Assembly (NCBI GenBank): GCA_036583965.1
Contig: JAZBQD010000030.1
Span: forward strand, 58,219,551 to 58,283,550
Direction: 5' to 3'
DNA: 64,000 bases
Origin: Prunella strophiata
Taxonomy: Eukaryota > Chordata > Aves > Passeriformes > Prunellidae
Numbering within the stretch: the stretch's first letter is position 1; every line of letters begins with the position of its first letter. A program made the position numbers and the translations under genes. Shown piece after piece: positions 49,431 to 60,102 of this stretch. The notes beneath the pieces were generated by a model, which was given only the letters and a program-made list of their open reading frames with translations, ran no database searches and was not told the origin of the DNA.

Positions 49431-49915
49431 CTTTTTTTGTGAGACCCACATGTAGAGTATTGCACCCAACTCTGGGGCCTCCAACATAAGAAGGACATGG
49501 ATTTGTTGGAGCAAGTTCAGAGCAGGATATGAAAATGATAACAGGGTTGGACCACCGCTCCTATGAAGACAGGCTGAAACAATTAAAATTGTTCAACCTG
49601 GAGATGAGAAGACTCCAGAAGCAAGACTTATACTTGCTTCCACTACCTAAAAGGGCCAAAAAGAGACCTGGAGAGGGACTTTCCTGTAGGATTTACAGTA
49701 ATTGGATGAGGGCAAATGGCTTTAAATGGAAAGATGGTAAATTTAGAAACTTTTTATTGTGCAGGTGGTAAAACAGTGACACAAGCTCTCCAGAGAAATT
49801 GTGGATGCCCCATCCCTGAAATGTTCAAGGATAGGTCGGATATTCAAGAGTTTTTTAATCTGATAGACACCTTAATATGCTTTGAGGTGTTTTGGAAGGT
49901 TCTTCCTGGTATTTT
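48838..49915 (+). mobile_element. CR1 LINE, sense, reverse transcriptase part plus 3' UTR
   Basis: The copy begins inside the reverse transcriptase gene (near the block normally coding for the AFDTVSH motif) and runs through the conserved order: CTCTAAATTGGAGAGACATG (48892), GATTTGATGGATGGGCCATT, GCGCTGTTTAACACCTTTGT (49042), AAGTTCAACAAGGCCATG (49207), then the 3' part AGAAGGACATGGATTTGTTGG (49489), TCCTATGAAGACAGGCTGAA (49559), AACCTGGAGATGAGAAG and GTGGATGCCCCATCCCTGAA (49801). The 3' terminal 100 or so bases with the ATTCTATG tail are lost or decayed after about 49870. It is full of frameshifts and stops, so dead. Confidence 0.93.
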
Positions 49916-51529
49916 CTGAGCTTGGTCTTTTAAATTTCATGCAAAGTCATCAGTTTAACTGATTTAAATGAAAATGTGAAACTCAACTAAGTGTAAATCA
50001 ATTGGAGGTGACTGATCACAAATGGCATAGAGTAAGAAAGTCCAGTCGATTATATGAAGAAACAAGGGTTTTTTCATTCAGAAAAAGTTAACATTCCATT
50101 AACAGAAGCTGCAGGTATTGCAGCAATAAAATATGAGTAACTCAGAAACTATTCACCATTTCAATGTTTCAATGAATTCAAGTCTTTCAATACTCATGAA
50201 ATTCTCTCAGAAGAAATCATACCCTTCTAAAAACAAATATTAGCATTCTATCATCAACTGATATCCCATAACCCACCTATGTACATTGTTTTTGGGGACA
50301 TTTTTCTCTAGTAACCTGAGATTTTTTTTTTGTTTGTTTGTTTTTGGGGGTTTTTTGTTTATAAAAGATTGTCTTGGATATTAGCTGAATCACAAAGAGT
50401 TCAGGTTTTCCTCAATATATTTGTCTCCATAAAGGAAACAAAACAAAAGAAGGATTCTTCATCTTATTCAAAAACATGATAAATTTCATCCAATTGGATG
50501 TACTTATTTCTGTCCATTTGACAATTTTGGTTGTGTTAAGTTTGTATTTACCTTCTAATTCTGCTTATGTTGCCTTCAAACAGCTAAAGTTTTAAAACAT
50601 GTTTCATCAGGCAAGAAAATGAAAACAAGTAATTGTTTCGAAAATATTTTCTCTTTAATTCTAGTTAAAACCTGATTTTTTTCCCCTAGATCACTGGCCT
50701 AAGAAGTAGCAGTAATTGGGTTATTGCTAAGTAGTATTTGTAAGCATCAACAATAAGCTGTCTTATTCACAGTTATTCTATACCTCCAGGGCAGAAGAAT
50801 GGTTTATTTGAGTTGTGTGGTTTCATAATGGCTATTGAATAATTTCTTAGGTTCTTCATATGTGTTCAAATTATGCTATAAAACACACAAGAAAAAAAAT
50901 ATATATATTTATTTTTATATATATATTTGTTTGTTTGTTTTTATACTTATGCTTATATTTGTGTTTATAATTATGTTATTTGCATTCACATTAATATTAA
51001 AATACATATTCATTTCTAGATCTGTATTTTTATAGATTTGCATGTGGTCTGAAGTAAAAATCAGAAAAATTTATGCTGTAGAAAAATTTATGCCTCAAGT
51101 AAGAAACTTTGGTCAGGTCTGTACACAGTTTAAACCAAGACAGCCCACTGAAGAATGATACTTTTTCAGTATGTTGCTGATTGGCACTGCCTGAACAGCT
51201 GGTTCCATGTATTGAAAGAATGACTTTTTTTAGCATTCTGGTGTCACAAGAATAACAGACCGAAGTAAATTGCCTTCTGATCAGAAATTCAAACCCATTC
51301 CTATCTCCCTTTCTGTAAAACAGACAGTAGTGTTGGCTACTGAAAGTAATAATAAAATGTTTAAAATGTTTTATAAAAATGTTTCATGACAAAAGAGCAA
51401 GCATAGAATAACATACCTTTGTGTGGCTTAGGGGAATTTCTAATCTAAAGCTTGTATCTCATCAGTGTTTAGGCAGCCCTTGATAGGTTTCCACTTATTT
51501 ATTTAACTTGTTTTTGCACTCACTTAACT
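49916..51529. other. Unique AT-rich sequence with T/G and AT tracts
   Basis: No gene was seen. Simple tracts are TTTG/TTTT at about 50321-50360 and (AT)n passing into (TTTG)n at about 50899-50942. The plus frame at 50835-51035 is a translation of the latter. Confidence 0.5.
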
Positions 51530-53560
51530 TTTGGCACCACATCTATCCTGTAACAGCGAGTTCCAAAATTTAGTCATATGTTAAGTGAAAAAAAATATAT
51601 TTCTTTGTTGCTTTAAGTCTATTAGCTTAAAGTTTCACCTAATGGTTCTCATAATTATTTTATGCAATGTAAAAGAGTGCCTTGTTCTGTTTTTCTTCTC
51701 AAATAACTCTTAGGGGTTTGCACTTGGTTGGTTTTGGGTGATTTGTCAGTGAACGGTGAACTGACATTTTTGTGTATCTGGAGTAGCTGCAAACATATTT
51801 TCTGGATTAACAAGCCTGGTTTAGAAGCTTTCAGTTTCTAGACAGTGAAAATTTCTGTTTGTCTTTTTCATATGTGCACAGCTTTTCATGTGTTGCCTCT
51901 TTCCTTTTATTACCCAGTTACTTGTGCAAGTAACTTTTGCAACGTTTCACAAATAGTGGGATAGTGGGACTTTCATTGTTAAAACCAATCATTTTTCACC
52001 TGCCTTTTTCCTGTCTTTTATATATTTATTAATACCCTGCTTCTTCAGGTATTTAGAAATCCACAAATGGAGGTTCCTTTTTTTTTTTTTTATATAATCC
52101 ACGTTTATTTAAGTGTCTTTTACAGAAAGCCTTGTCAAAAGTTTTTGAAAATCCAGGCACAGTGTGTCAGCTAGATAAAGATCACCCTTTCCTGTATATT
52201 TATCTATGGTAAAACCTTTAAAGAGCCAGAATCTACTTTATAAAATTTATTTATATGCCCACCCCCATTTTATTGTATTTCTCTATATGTCTATGAATCC
52301 TATTCTACCAATCCACCTGTGAAGAATCAAGTGCACAATTTCTTAATTTCCTGCATCTGTCCTGGGTCTTCCCTGCCAAGTTCCTGTAAGGATCTTTTAA
52401 AAAAAAGACATAAAATTTCCTAACCTCTATTCTTCTCATACAGAAGCTGACTTAAGCAGCTGTGTAAGATCTATGATCAAATTACAAGGTCATATTTGAG
52501 TTATTTAGAAACCCCTGAGTGTATACCATCTTGTCTTGGAAATTTGTTACTAGTCATTTATCTATTTGGTCTAAAATCACTTCTATTGACACTTTAATTT
52601 AAGATAGCTCATCCAGTACATTTTTGCAGAGAAAAGAGACACTGTGGGAACCTTTTTAAACTCCTCAGAAGTGAGTATCAATGTCAAGAACACATTTAAT
52701 TTTTCTTACATGGTCTTATCTTCATTGTGTTCTCCTATTACACCTCCATCACCTATCAGCTCTGCAGACTCTCTGGCAGACATTCTGCTTCTGATGGGTT
52801 GGAAAAAAAGGCTTATTATTAGTTTTCATGCCCTTCACAAGCTTGTTCTCTAAATCTTTTTTTGGTCTGAGCTTGATTCTACTTTAAGGTTTGCAGAGCT
52901 CATGATACTCAGATGTTCCTCACCTGGCCATAAATTCTACTTTATTAAGACTAAGCTTTTAATTTAAAGAGTTTCTTTATTTTACTGTTTACTGATACCA
53001 TAAGTTTATCACTTTGGACTTAAAAAATTTTATAATATATTTAATAATTTTTATCCTTTTGGCTCCTCCTTTTAAGTTCTTGGGTTTTTTTCTAGTATCA
53101 CTAATTTTTATGGATGTCCCCTTGTTTATACATTTGTGTATGTAAATTTTTAATTTATTTTTTAATTCCTGTAAGGAAGAAGAATTTGAATGTACTTTAG
53201 TCAGTATGGCCATTAAGTAATAAAAATGTCAGTAAGCTCTTATGCTCTGTTTAGAATTATCTAAAAAAAAAAAAATAACCTACTCCAAGAGGCAATCATT
53301 ATAGTATCTAAATTGGTTTTTAGAACATGCCCCAAAATAGTTTTAGTAATATTCATTGAAAGAAGTGAATTCACTATTGCTAGCTTTTCTGCCATTGTAA
53401 TGTCTCTCATCTCCCTTGGCATGTCCCAGTAAACACACCTATGCTATGCAGGTGATTAATAACACAAGCTTCCAACAATATTCTTTCTATTTATGCAAAA
53501 AGTATTCAAATCAGAGGGTGTGATTCTTGTTGCTACAGGTAATTTGTTCATCTTGTTTGA
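51530..53560 (-). mobile_element. Ancient amniote-type CR1 LINE, antisense, long decayed copy
   Basis: This copy belongs to an older CR1 type that I know mainly from turtles and crocodilians. The 3' part is at 51530-51715 (ACATCTATCCTGTAACAGCG, then AGTTCCAAAATTTAGTC, and TTTCACCTAATGGTTCT). After a gap of about 400 bases the reverse transcriptase part follows: CCTTGTCAAAAGTTTTTGAA (52125), CAGAAGCTGACTTAAGCAGC (52441), GAGTGTATACCATCTTGTC (52517), CACTTCTATTGACACTTTAA (52579), CATTCTGCTTCTGATGGGTT (52780), and farther upstream blocks at 53277-53310 (CTACTCCAAGAGGCAATCAT) and 53405-53460 (CTCATCTCCCTTGGCATG). Order is colinear over about 2 kb. Decay is heavy and every frame is broken. Avian-specific CR1 copies in this window are much better preserved, so this one likely predates modern birds. 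Confidence 0.75.
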
Positions 53561-54267
53561 CTTTATCTGCACCTGAACAACCTTGGGCCTCAAGTCAGGA
53601 GATGCAGAGAAGGCTGTGATCACACTGCTTGAAGTTAGTCCTTTTCCCAGGAAAATTTGTATGTTTACAACTTGATCAAGATATCTTCTGAAGCCTGTGT
53701 TCTAGTCTTAAAATATAATTTCTGGTTTTGTGCATGATTTTTCAGCTCAAAGTACCTGAGCTGGAGAGCGTGATGGCTCTGCTGCAATACCTCAGAATGG
53801 GTGCTAGAAGAGGACACAGAGTTTGGGTAGACTTTTTCACTTGAAAAAAAAAGACAACTGGTATTTGAAACTGTACATGAAGAGAATAAAAACTCTTCCA
53901 TGAACTAGGGAGAAAGGAGGTTCTCCAGGGTAAATATAGCTCTGTGTGTCTACAACTTCAGGTACAGTAACACTCACCTGCCAGGATCTAATTTGTAACC
54001 AGATACTGCATTATCTCACAGAGTATTTTCATGTCCATCATGGGGATTTCTCACCTCTTAATTCTAAACTTGATGGAAAAAATACATTTAACTAGGAGGA
54101 CCAGACTGGTTATTTTTAAGTTTTTCTGACTATGATTTAATTTAGTTGAGGCTCTTCACAATTTCTTACCTATATCTTCTCTATATAGAAGTCCCCCAAA
54201 AATCACACCTCCTGCAAGATAGATGTAATGTACTGTAAAAACTTGAGTAAAAAATTTAAGTAATTTC
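53561..54267. other. Unique sequence left of the tandem duplication
   Basis: No gene was seen. It may contain further decayed 5' parts of the ancient CR1, which I cannot establish by eye. Confidence 0.4.
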
Positions 54268-54726
54268 AAATTTCTCAACTTTTTCCACATAGTTCTATCA
54301 GATACCATACAATTTGTCTCAAATGACCACAACCTGAACCAGTGTTTCTAGATGTTTCTGCAACAGGACTAAAAGTGCTCTTTGTGATTGGAAAAATGAC
54401 AGTCTTTTCTTTTCAATGTAGTTTTCCATATTAGCACTAGAACATATGTTTTCAATATAAAGGTGATCTTTGCTATGACAAAGAATGGGGTTGTTTCAAA
54501 GGGAAACTTCAGCTGCTCATTAACAACTGGAGTTTCTTCCAGAAACATGAATATCTACTTAACTGACATGCAAATGCAGCTAAAAAAGGTTCATTTAACT
54601 GGTAAAGGTTGATTGTGACCTAGAAATGCTTAAGGTTTTGTGCCTTGTTACCTGAGAGTTCAACTTTCTCCCACATTTTTTTTTTTCACCATTAGAAACA
54701 TCTTTATATTTGGAGGAAGAGATCAG

Positions 54727-54860
54727 TACCCACCCTGCTACAGCTTCCTTCCAGGGAGTTGAACAGAGTGATAAACTCTGAGACTGAGCCTCCTCTTCTC
54801 CAGGCTAAACAACCCCAGCTCCTCAGCTGCTCCTCATAAAACTTGTCCAGATAGTCAGGT
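54727..54860 (-). mobile_element. CR1 LINE fragment inside duplicated block A
   Basis: CCTCCTCTTCTCCAGGCTAA, AACAACCCCAGCTCCTCAG and CTGCTCCTCATAAAACTTGT are the usual antisense CR1 3' UTR blocks, preceded by CCCACCCTGCTACAGCTTCC. Both ends are truncated. Confidence 0.88.
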
Positions 54861-54910
54861 GGTCAAATAGAAAATCATGATCCTCTTTTGTGTAACACTG
54901 TCCTTTCCTT

Positions 54911-54912
<2 letters not shown>

Positions 54913-54955
<43 letters not shown>
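54913..54955. repeat. Poly(T) tract, 43 nt (15 nt in the second copy)
   Basis: The T run in block A is 43 nt here and 15 nt at 55755-55769 in block A'. Flanking sequence is identical, so the length changed after, or was mis-assembled during, the duplication. Confidence 0.95.
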
Positions 54956-54959
<4 letters not shown>

Positions 54960-55201
54960 GAGGAAAGTATATAAACCATAGGTTTTTCAAGGTTAAGAAA
55001 AAGAAATCCCATATTTGGAGGCAGACTTCTCAAAGCAATTATTTGGGAAAAAAGCTTTTGCTGTAGAGCATCCAATGGGAGTAGCAAAGATCCAGCAGCT
55101 GTGTACATATACTTACATGTGTTTCCTTTGGCTCTATGAATTTTAGAGCATTTATGCAATCAGCGTGTTGTCCCTATGCTTTTCTTTAGTGGAAATTTCT
55201 C

Positions 55202-55443
55202 TTTTTTTTTGCTTTTCAGGACTTTGTTATATACCTTCAATACCTATACATGAGAGATGAGTCTTTCATTAAATAAAAGACATACACACAGAAAAAGCAT
55301 CCATTCTTATATTAGTTACACTGAGAAAAGGAAAAATACTTTTTCTTTCATTATGTGCTACACTACATTAACATGTGTTTCCTGTTCTCTAATGATTTTA
55401 GAGCATTATTGCAATCAGACCTTGTCGTACCCTATGCTTTTCT
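55202..55443. repeat. Spacer between A copies, ends in a degenerate copy of the end of block A
   Basis: The last 73 bases (about 55371-55443) follow the end of block A with many single-base insertions and deletions: ACATGTGTTTCCTGTTCTC, GATTTTAGAGCATTATTGC and CCCTATGCTTTTC can be matched to the clean copies. Earlier parts match the poly(T)-to-end segment of A only loosely. It takes the place where block B would be expected. Confidence 0.7.
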
Positions 55444-55566
55444 GGTAAAGGTTGATTGTGACCTAGAAATGCTTAAGGTTTTGTGCCTTGTTACCTGAGA
55501 GTTCAACTTTCTCCCACATTTTTTTTTTCACCATTAGAAACATCTTTATATTTGGAGGAAGAGATC

Positions 55567-55702
55567 AGTACCCACCCTGCTACAGCTTCCTTCCAGGGAG
55601 TTGAACAGAGTGATAAACTCTGAGACTGAGCCTCCTCTTCTCCAGGCTAAACAACCCCAGCTCCTCAGCTGCTCCTCATAAAACTTGTCCAGATAGTCAG
55701 GT
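55567..55702 (-). mobile_element. CR1 LINE fragment inside duplicated block A'
   Basis: Second copy of the CR1 piece at 54727-54860, produced by the tandem duplication and not by an independent insertion, since flanks and truncation points are the same. Confidence 0.88.
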
Positions 55703-56443
55703 GGTCAAATAGAAAATCATGATCCTCTTTTGTGTAACACTGTCCTTTCCTTTCTTTTTTTTTTTTTTTAACAGAGGAAAGTATATAAACCATAGGTTTT
55801 TCAAGGTTAAGAAAAAGAAATCCCATATTTGGAGGCAGACTTCTCAAAGCAATTATTTGGGAAAAAAGTTTTTGCTGTAGAGCATCCAATGAGAGTAGCA
55901 AAGATCCAGCAGCTGTGTACATATACTTACATGTGTTTCCTTTGGCTCTATGAATTTTAGAGCATTTATGCAATCAGCGTGTGTGTCCCTATGCTTTTCT
56001 TTAGTGGAAATTTCTCACTTTTTCCACATAGTTCTATCAGATACCATACAATTTGTCTCAAATGACCACAACCTGAACCAGTGTTTTCTAGATGTTTCTG
56101 CAACAGGACTAAAAGTGCTCTTTGTGATTGGAAAAATGACAGTCTTTTCTTTTCAATGTAGTTTTCCATATTAGCACTAGAACTTATGTTTTCAATATAA
56201 AGGTGATCTTTGCTATGACAAAGAAAGGGGTTGTTTCAAAGGGAAACTTCAGCTGCTCATTAACAACTGGAGTTTCTTCCAGAAACATGAATATCTACTT
56301 AACTGACATGCAAATGCAGCTAAAAAAGGTTCATTTAACTGGTAAAGGTTGATTGTGACCTAGAAATGCTTAAGGTTTTGTGCCTTGTTACCTGAGAGTT
56401 CAACTTTCTCCCACATTTTTTTTTTCACCATTAGAAACATCTT

Positions 56444-56929
56444 ACATTTTATTTAATAAACATGTCCTAAATGACTTTTTCGTAAACGTACATACTAGCT
56501 ACTTTAACATTAAGCACCATTGCTATTTAAAGCTTTTACTAATTACCAGAATTTATGTACACTTGTGGTTATTATCTATTTGCACTTCTTTAAATTTCAC
56601 CTTTTGTTTTTTTTCATTATTTCCAGTACCTTTTTCCTTATTTCTAACATACAATTCCTTTATCCCATTATTCTACCGCTACTACTTTCTACTTTTTTTT
56701 CATACTTTTTTTTTTTTTTAATTTTAAGGCCTTTTTCTCTGTCATTTGCATAGCATTTAGTCTTCTCCTATACCTTTTTTCTAGCTTAGAATAACATTGT
56801 CACTTAATCACCTGCACCCAAGTACATATTCTCACATTCTTTCTCTCTTTCCTACTTATCCATCAACACTGGCTCATTTTTTTTTTTTTATTTTTTCTTT
56901 ATCAATCAATAAGAATAATAGTCCCTGCC
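56444..56929. other. T-rich unique sequence right of the duplication
   Basis: Very pyrimidine-rich plus strand with T runs near 56706-56719 and 56878-56889. Frames of 77-113 codons here are rich in F, L and S because of this composition. It may include the decayed 3' end of the next ancient CR1. Confidence 0.4.
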
Positions 56930-57570
56930 ATCCTAATATCTCTTCATATATTTATAGATTAACTTTGGATTCCCCTTTAACCTTTTACATTTCCTCATTC
57001 TCTCTTTTTTATTTTTTTTAATGTGGAACCAAAAACTGCACACAGTAGTCTGTCTTGATCAGAAACAAACAAACAAACAAAAACAAAAAAAAATTGGTCA
57101 GCATCAAACAGTTAATTATCAAATCACTTTCTTGTCATATATACTTTGTTCTACTTTGCAATATTCACAAGTTTGTAATGTTATCAGACAGTTCATTCAC
57201 ATTTAGTTAATCATGGGCCTGGCCTTGCTTTGTGCTGGTAATGTTGATCAAATATATAATTTTTTCTATGATTTTTCTTAATTACTTAAGACAAGTTAAA
57301 ATTTACATAACTAGAGATTAAAATTGACCATCTCATTTCTAGAAGCATCACTTATATACTACAAGCTCAGAAGGTCAGAAAAACAAGGGCATTCTGCACC
57401 AGAAGAGTCTCAGAAGGATAGGAATGCTTGTGAAACAAAGTTCACCCCAATCTGGCTGCATTCCAGGATATACTTCATCGTAAAGTGCATTGTTTCCCAA
57501 AAATTTTTTTAAAGGCCTTTGAGTTTTGGATTCAATCCAAACTTTGAATGCAAGATTATTGTGTGGGGAA

Positions 57571-57613
57571 ATGAACCATTCTGACTGACCCAATGACCAT
57601 TCTGACTGACCCA
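57571..57613. repeat. 21-bp unit repeated twice
   Basis: ACCATTCTGACTGACCCA occurs twice with a 21-22 bp period, inside the unrecognised interruption of the ancient CR1. Confidence 0.9.
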
Positions 57614-57828
57614 GCCCAGGCAAAATCATCACTCCTTCTTATGACATTGCTGACAATTCAAAGAGTGGGCAAAGCTTTTGCAGGGATTTGTCCTGTCTTT
57701 TTTCTCTTTAGTTTTTTTGTTTGGTTGGTTTGTTTTGTAAGATTTGTGAAAGTATTTATAAATATACAAGGAAGTGTAACTTGCTTTTATTTTTTAATCT
57801 TCTGGGTTTGGGAGGTTTTTTGTGGTTT

Positions 57829-57866
57829 AGTGTTATTGTTATTATTATTACTATTATTTTTATTAC
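57829..57866. repeat. Imperfect (ATT)n/(GTT)n tract
   Basis: ATTGTTATTATTATTAC-type repeat of about 38 bases. Confidence 0.85.
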
Positions 57867-58400
57867 CATGTATCCTATTTTTTTTCCAAGTACATTGTGA
57901 AAATATTAATATAATTAGACTCATGACCCAAAGCAGACCTCTGGTGGTGACCCTTGATACTTCTCCCTAACATAACACTGAGCCATTACTAATTTCTCTG
58001 TGGGTTGCTTTTCTCCCCTATTTTCCCTTCTTTTTTTAATTTTTTTCTCCTCTTCAGCATTTTACTTATTTCACAATGATTACATTTAATCAACATTTCT
58101 CTAGTTTCCTTATGAGAATGTCATGTGGAACTGTATCAAATTCTTTATTAAAATCAAGATGTAGTATGTCCATAGCATTTCCTTTATCCACTAAGCTTGT
58201 TATCCTATCAGTGGAAGAAATGAGGTTAGTTCAGCATGATTTGTTTTTGATTAGTCCGTGTTGCCTAATAGTTACAAGTTATTTTCCTCCAGGTGCTTAC
58301 AAATTATCTACTTTATTAATTGTTCTAGCAGTTTATCAGGTATTGAGAATTTACTTATCAATTGGTAAAGTTTCATCAAATAGCATGAAGATAACTGCCT

Positions 58401-60102
58401 GTCTTGAACATATTGTAAATAGGGATTTACAGAAATGCTTTGTTGCCTAAATCTGTATCTAGATGAAGAGGGTTTTCTTTATTTTCAAAGTTAGAGATGA
58501 TTTTAGACTAAAAGGATATTTTTTTACCAATAGGTAATAATGCAATAAAATAACATCTGTTGCAGAAAAGAACACTAAGCTAAATCTTATTGTAATACCT
58601 TGACTGTATCCCACACCATCTGTATGAGACCTGTCTGCATGTCAGCTACTATGTCATTGTCCTATCCTGCTGCTGAAGTTTTCCAGTGACAACTGAAAAC
58701 TTCTGAGTTATGACCCACAGAAATTGCTATCAGACGTGAGAGTATCCATCAGGGAAATCACTGATGTTTAAGGCTGATTGTAGATATCAGCTTCAGACTG
58801 AGATGAATTGTGCCCTGGAATGCTCTATATCGATTCCGATGGGACCCAGCCTAACCTAGTCAGAAGTGAACTGACTTCTGTTCTCCTTCTGAATTTCTAG
58901 TCCCTCCACTTGAAAGTCCCTCCCTTCACATAGGGAGATTTCTTCTGTGCAACTCAGGCATCAGACAGAGTTAGCATTGAATCTATGCTTTTCTCCTTCA
59001 CTAATTCCAGAATATTGGGAACCCAGGTGTGTAATGCATGCACCCCTTTTTGGCAGTCAGATGGAATGCTGTGGTTTCTATCAGTAATCAAAAATTCATT
59101 ATTAAAGGGAATTGGGATTATTTCTTTAATTCCACTGTTATCAACTGCTTGATGAGATCTCTACGTCCTGATTTAAGTAACATTTAATTAGCACAGTTGC
59201 AGAGAGGTAGAACATTTCTGAATGAAAGTAAATTAAATTGCATCTGTTCAAGCTACCAGTGATTTTGTCTTTGTCTAGATTTTCCTAGTATAATTAGTCA
59301 AAGCTGGTTTTAACCATAAGAATAGCATGGAGTGCTATTAGTAAAATAGAGTGAGTGATGTTTTAGCTCCTCCTAATAATTAACAAGATTTGACAAACAA
59401 CATCTTGCTCTGTCTTTATCAAAATACTCTCATGTGAAAACTGCTGAAAAACAGGTAAGTGTTAAATAGAGAGATATTCAATCTGTTGGCCTAAAAATGC
59501 ATTAGGAAGAAATATGAAAAGAAAAATATGGCACTGTGCCCATTAGAAAACCAAGGCATCGATTTAGTGTAGTAAGAAGAGCTGCAACATTTTGGAAGTA
59601 AGGTCTGACAAACTGAAGAAAAATCTAGGGCTTAAAGATGAAATATTCTCAGAAAAGCATGTTTCTTTCCAGTTTTTCAGGCAAGGAAAAGATGCACTTT
59701 TATTTTCACTTTTCCTTTTTTTTTTTTTTTTCCTCCTGCCCTGAAACAAGCTGAGAAGAGCAATGCAAAGAAACACCTCTCTTAGATTTTAAGTCAAAGC
59801 TCAGCTAATATGACCAGGCTTTCATATTTCTCATACTGGTTAGAGAAATATTCTTTATGTGGTGGTGCCCCTGCTAAGGAATTTTACTTATCGAGGGCAT
59901 GCTCTAGTGCATGTACAGTACACAGTAGTATTTGAAAATGTGTCTATAATACTTTGTTGAGCAAGTAAAAATGCATACTTTACAAAAATTCAAACACTTC
60001 CTAGGAAATATGAAAGACCACACTAATCTCATCTCCACCTTCCAGGTAATAAATTTTCTGATGAAATGACCTTCTCACTGGTCTGATCACAAAGTCAAGC
60101 TG
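58401..60102. other. Unique sequence, no gene seen
   Basis: No gene or recognised repeat. The stretch 58600-59060 is of more balanced composition than its flanks and includes a few CpG dinucleotides (for example ATATCGATTCCGATG at 58829), but no exon can be supported. There is a T run at about 59719-59731. Confidence 0.5.

Larger units (their letters stand above)
54268..56443. repeat. Complex tandem duplication, period about 0.9 kb
   Basis: Two blocks recur. Block B (about 333 bp, from AAATTTCTC to TTCATTTAACT) is at 54268-54600 and 56006-56340. Block A (about 570-600 bp, from GGTAAAGGTTGATTG to TTTAGTGGAAATTTCTC) is at 54601-55201 and 55444-56014, and its first 103 bp recur at 56341-56443. 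The order is B, A, spacer, A', B', partial A''. The copies differ at only a few bases outside a poly(T) tract, so the duplication is recent or an assembly product. Block A contains an antisense CR1 fragment (54727-54860 and 55567-55702). Minus-strand frames of 94 and 102 codons (54875-55159 and 55665-55973) look conserved only because the DNA is duplicated. Confidence 0.95.
56930..58400 (-). mobile_element. Ancient amniote-type CR1 LINE, antisense, interrupted copy
   Basis: The left part (56930-57250) carries 3' UTR and polymerase-end blocks: TTTATAGATTAACTTTGGAT, AATGTGGAACCAAAAACTGC (57020), ACACAGTAGTCTG, and a decayed block near 57170-57220. The stretch 57270-57860 is not recognised and may be an insertion. 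The right part is clear: TTTCCTTATGAGAATGTCAT (58106), GTGGAACTGTATCAAATTC, AAAATCAAGATGTAGTATG (58150), TTTATCCACTAAGCTTGTTA (58183), GGTTAGTTCAGCATGATTTG (58225) and CCAGGTGCTTACAAATTATC (58290). These belong to the reverse transcriptase region of an old CR1 type shared with other sauropsids. It overlaps in content with the copy at 51530, so it is a second insertion and not the other half of the first. Confidence 0.7.

Noticed and set aside
54875..55973. Two similar minus-strand frames (94 and 102 codons) that look like a conserved protein
   Set aside because: They are copies of one stretch in a tandem DNA duplication; the similarity includes non-coding flanks, and one frame runs into a translated poly(T) tract.
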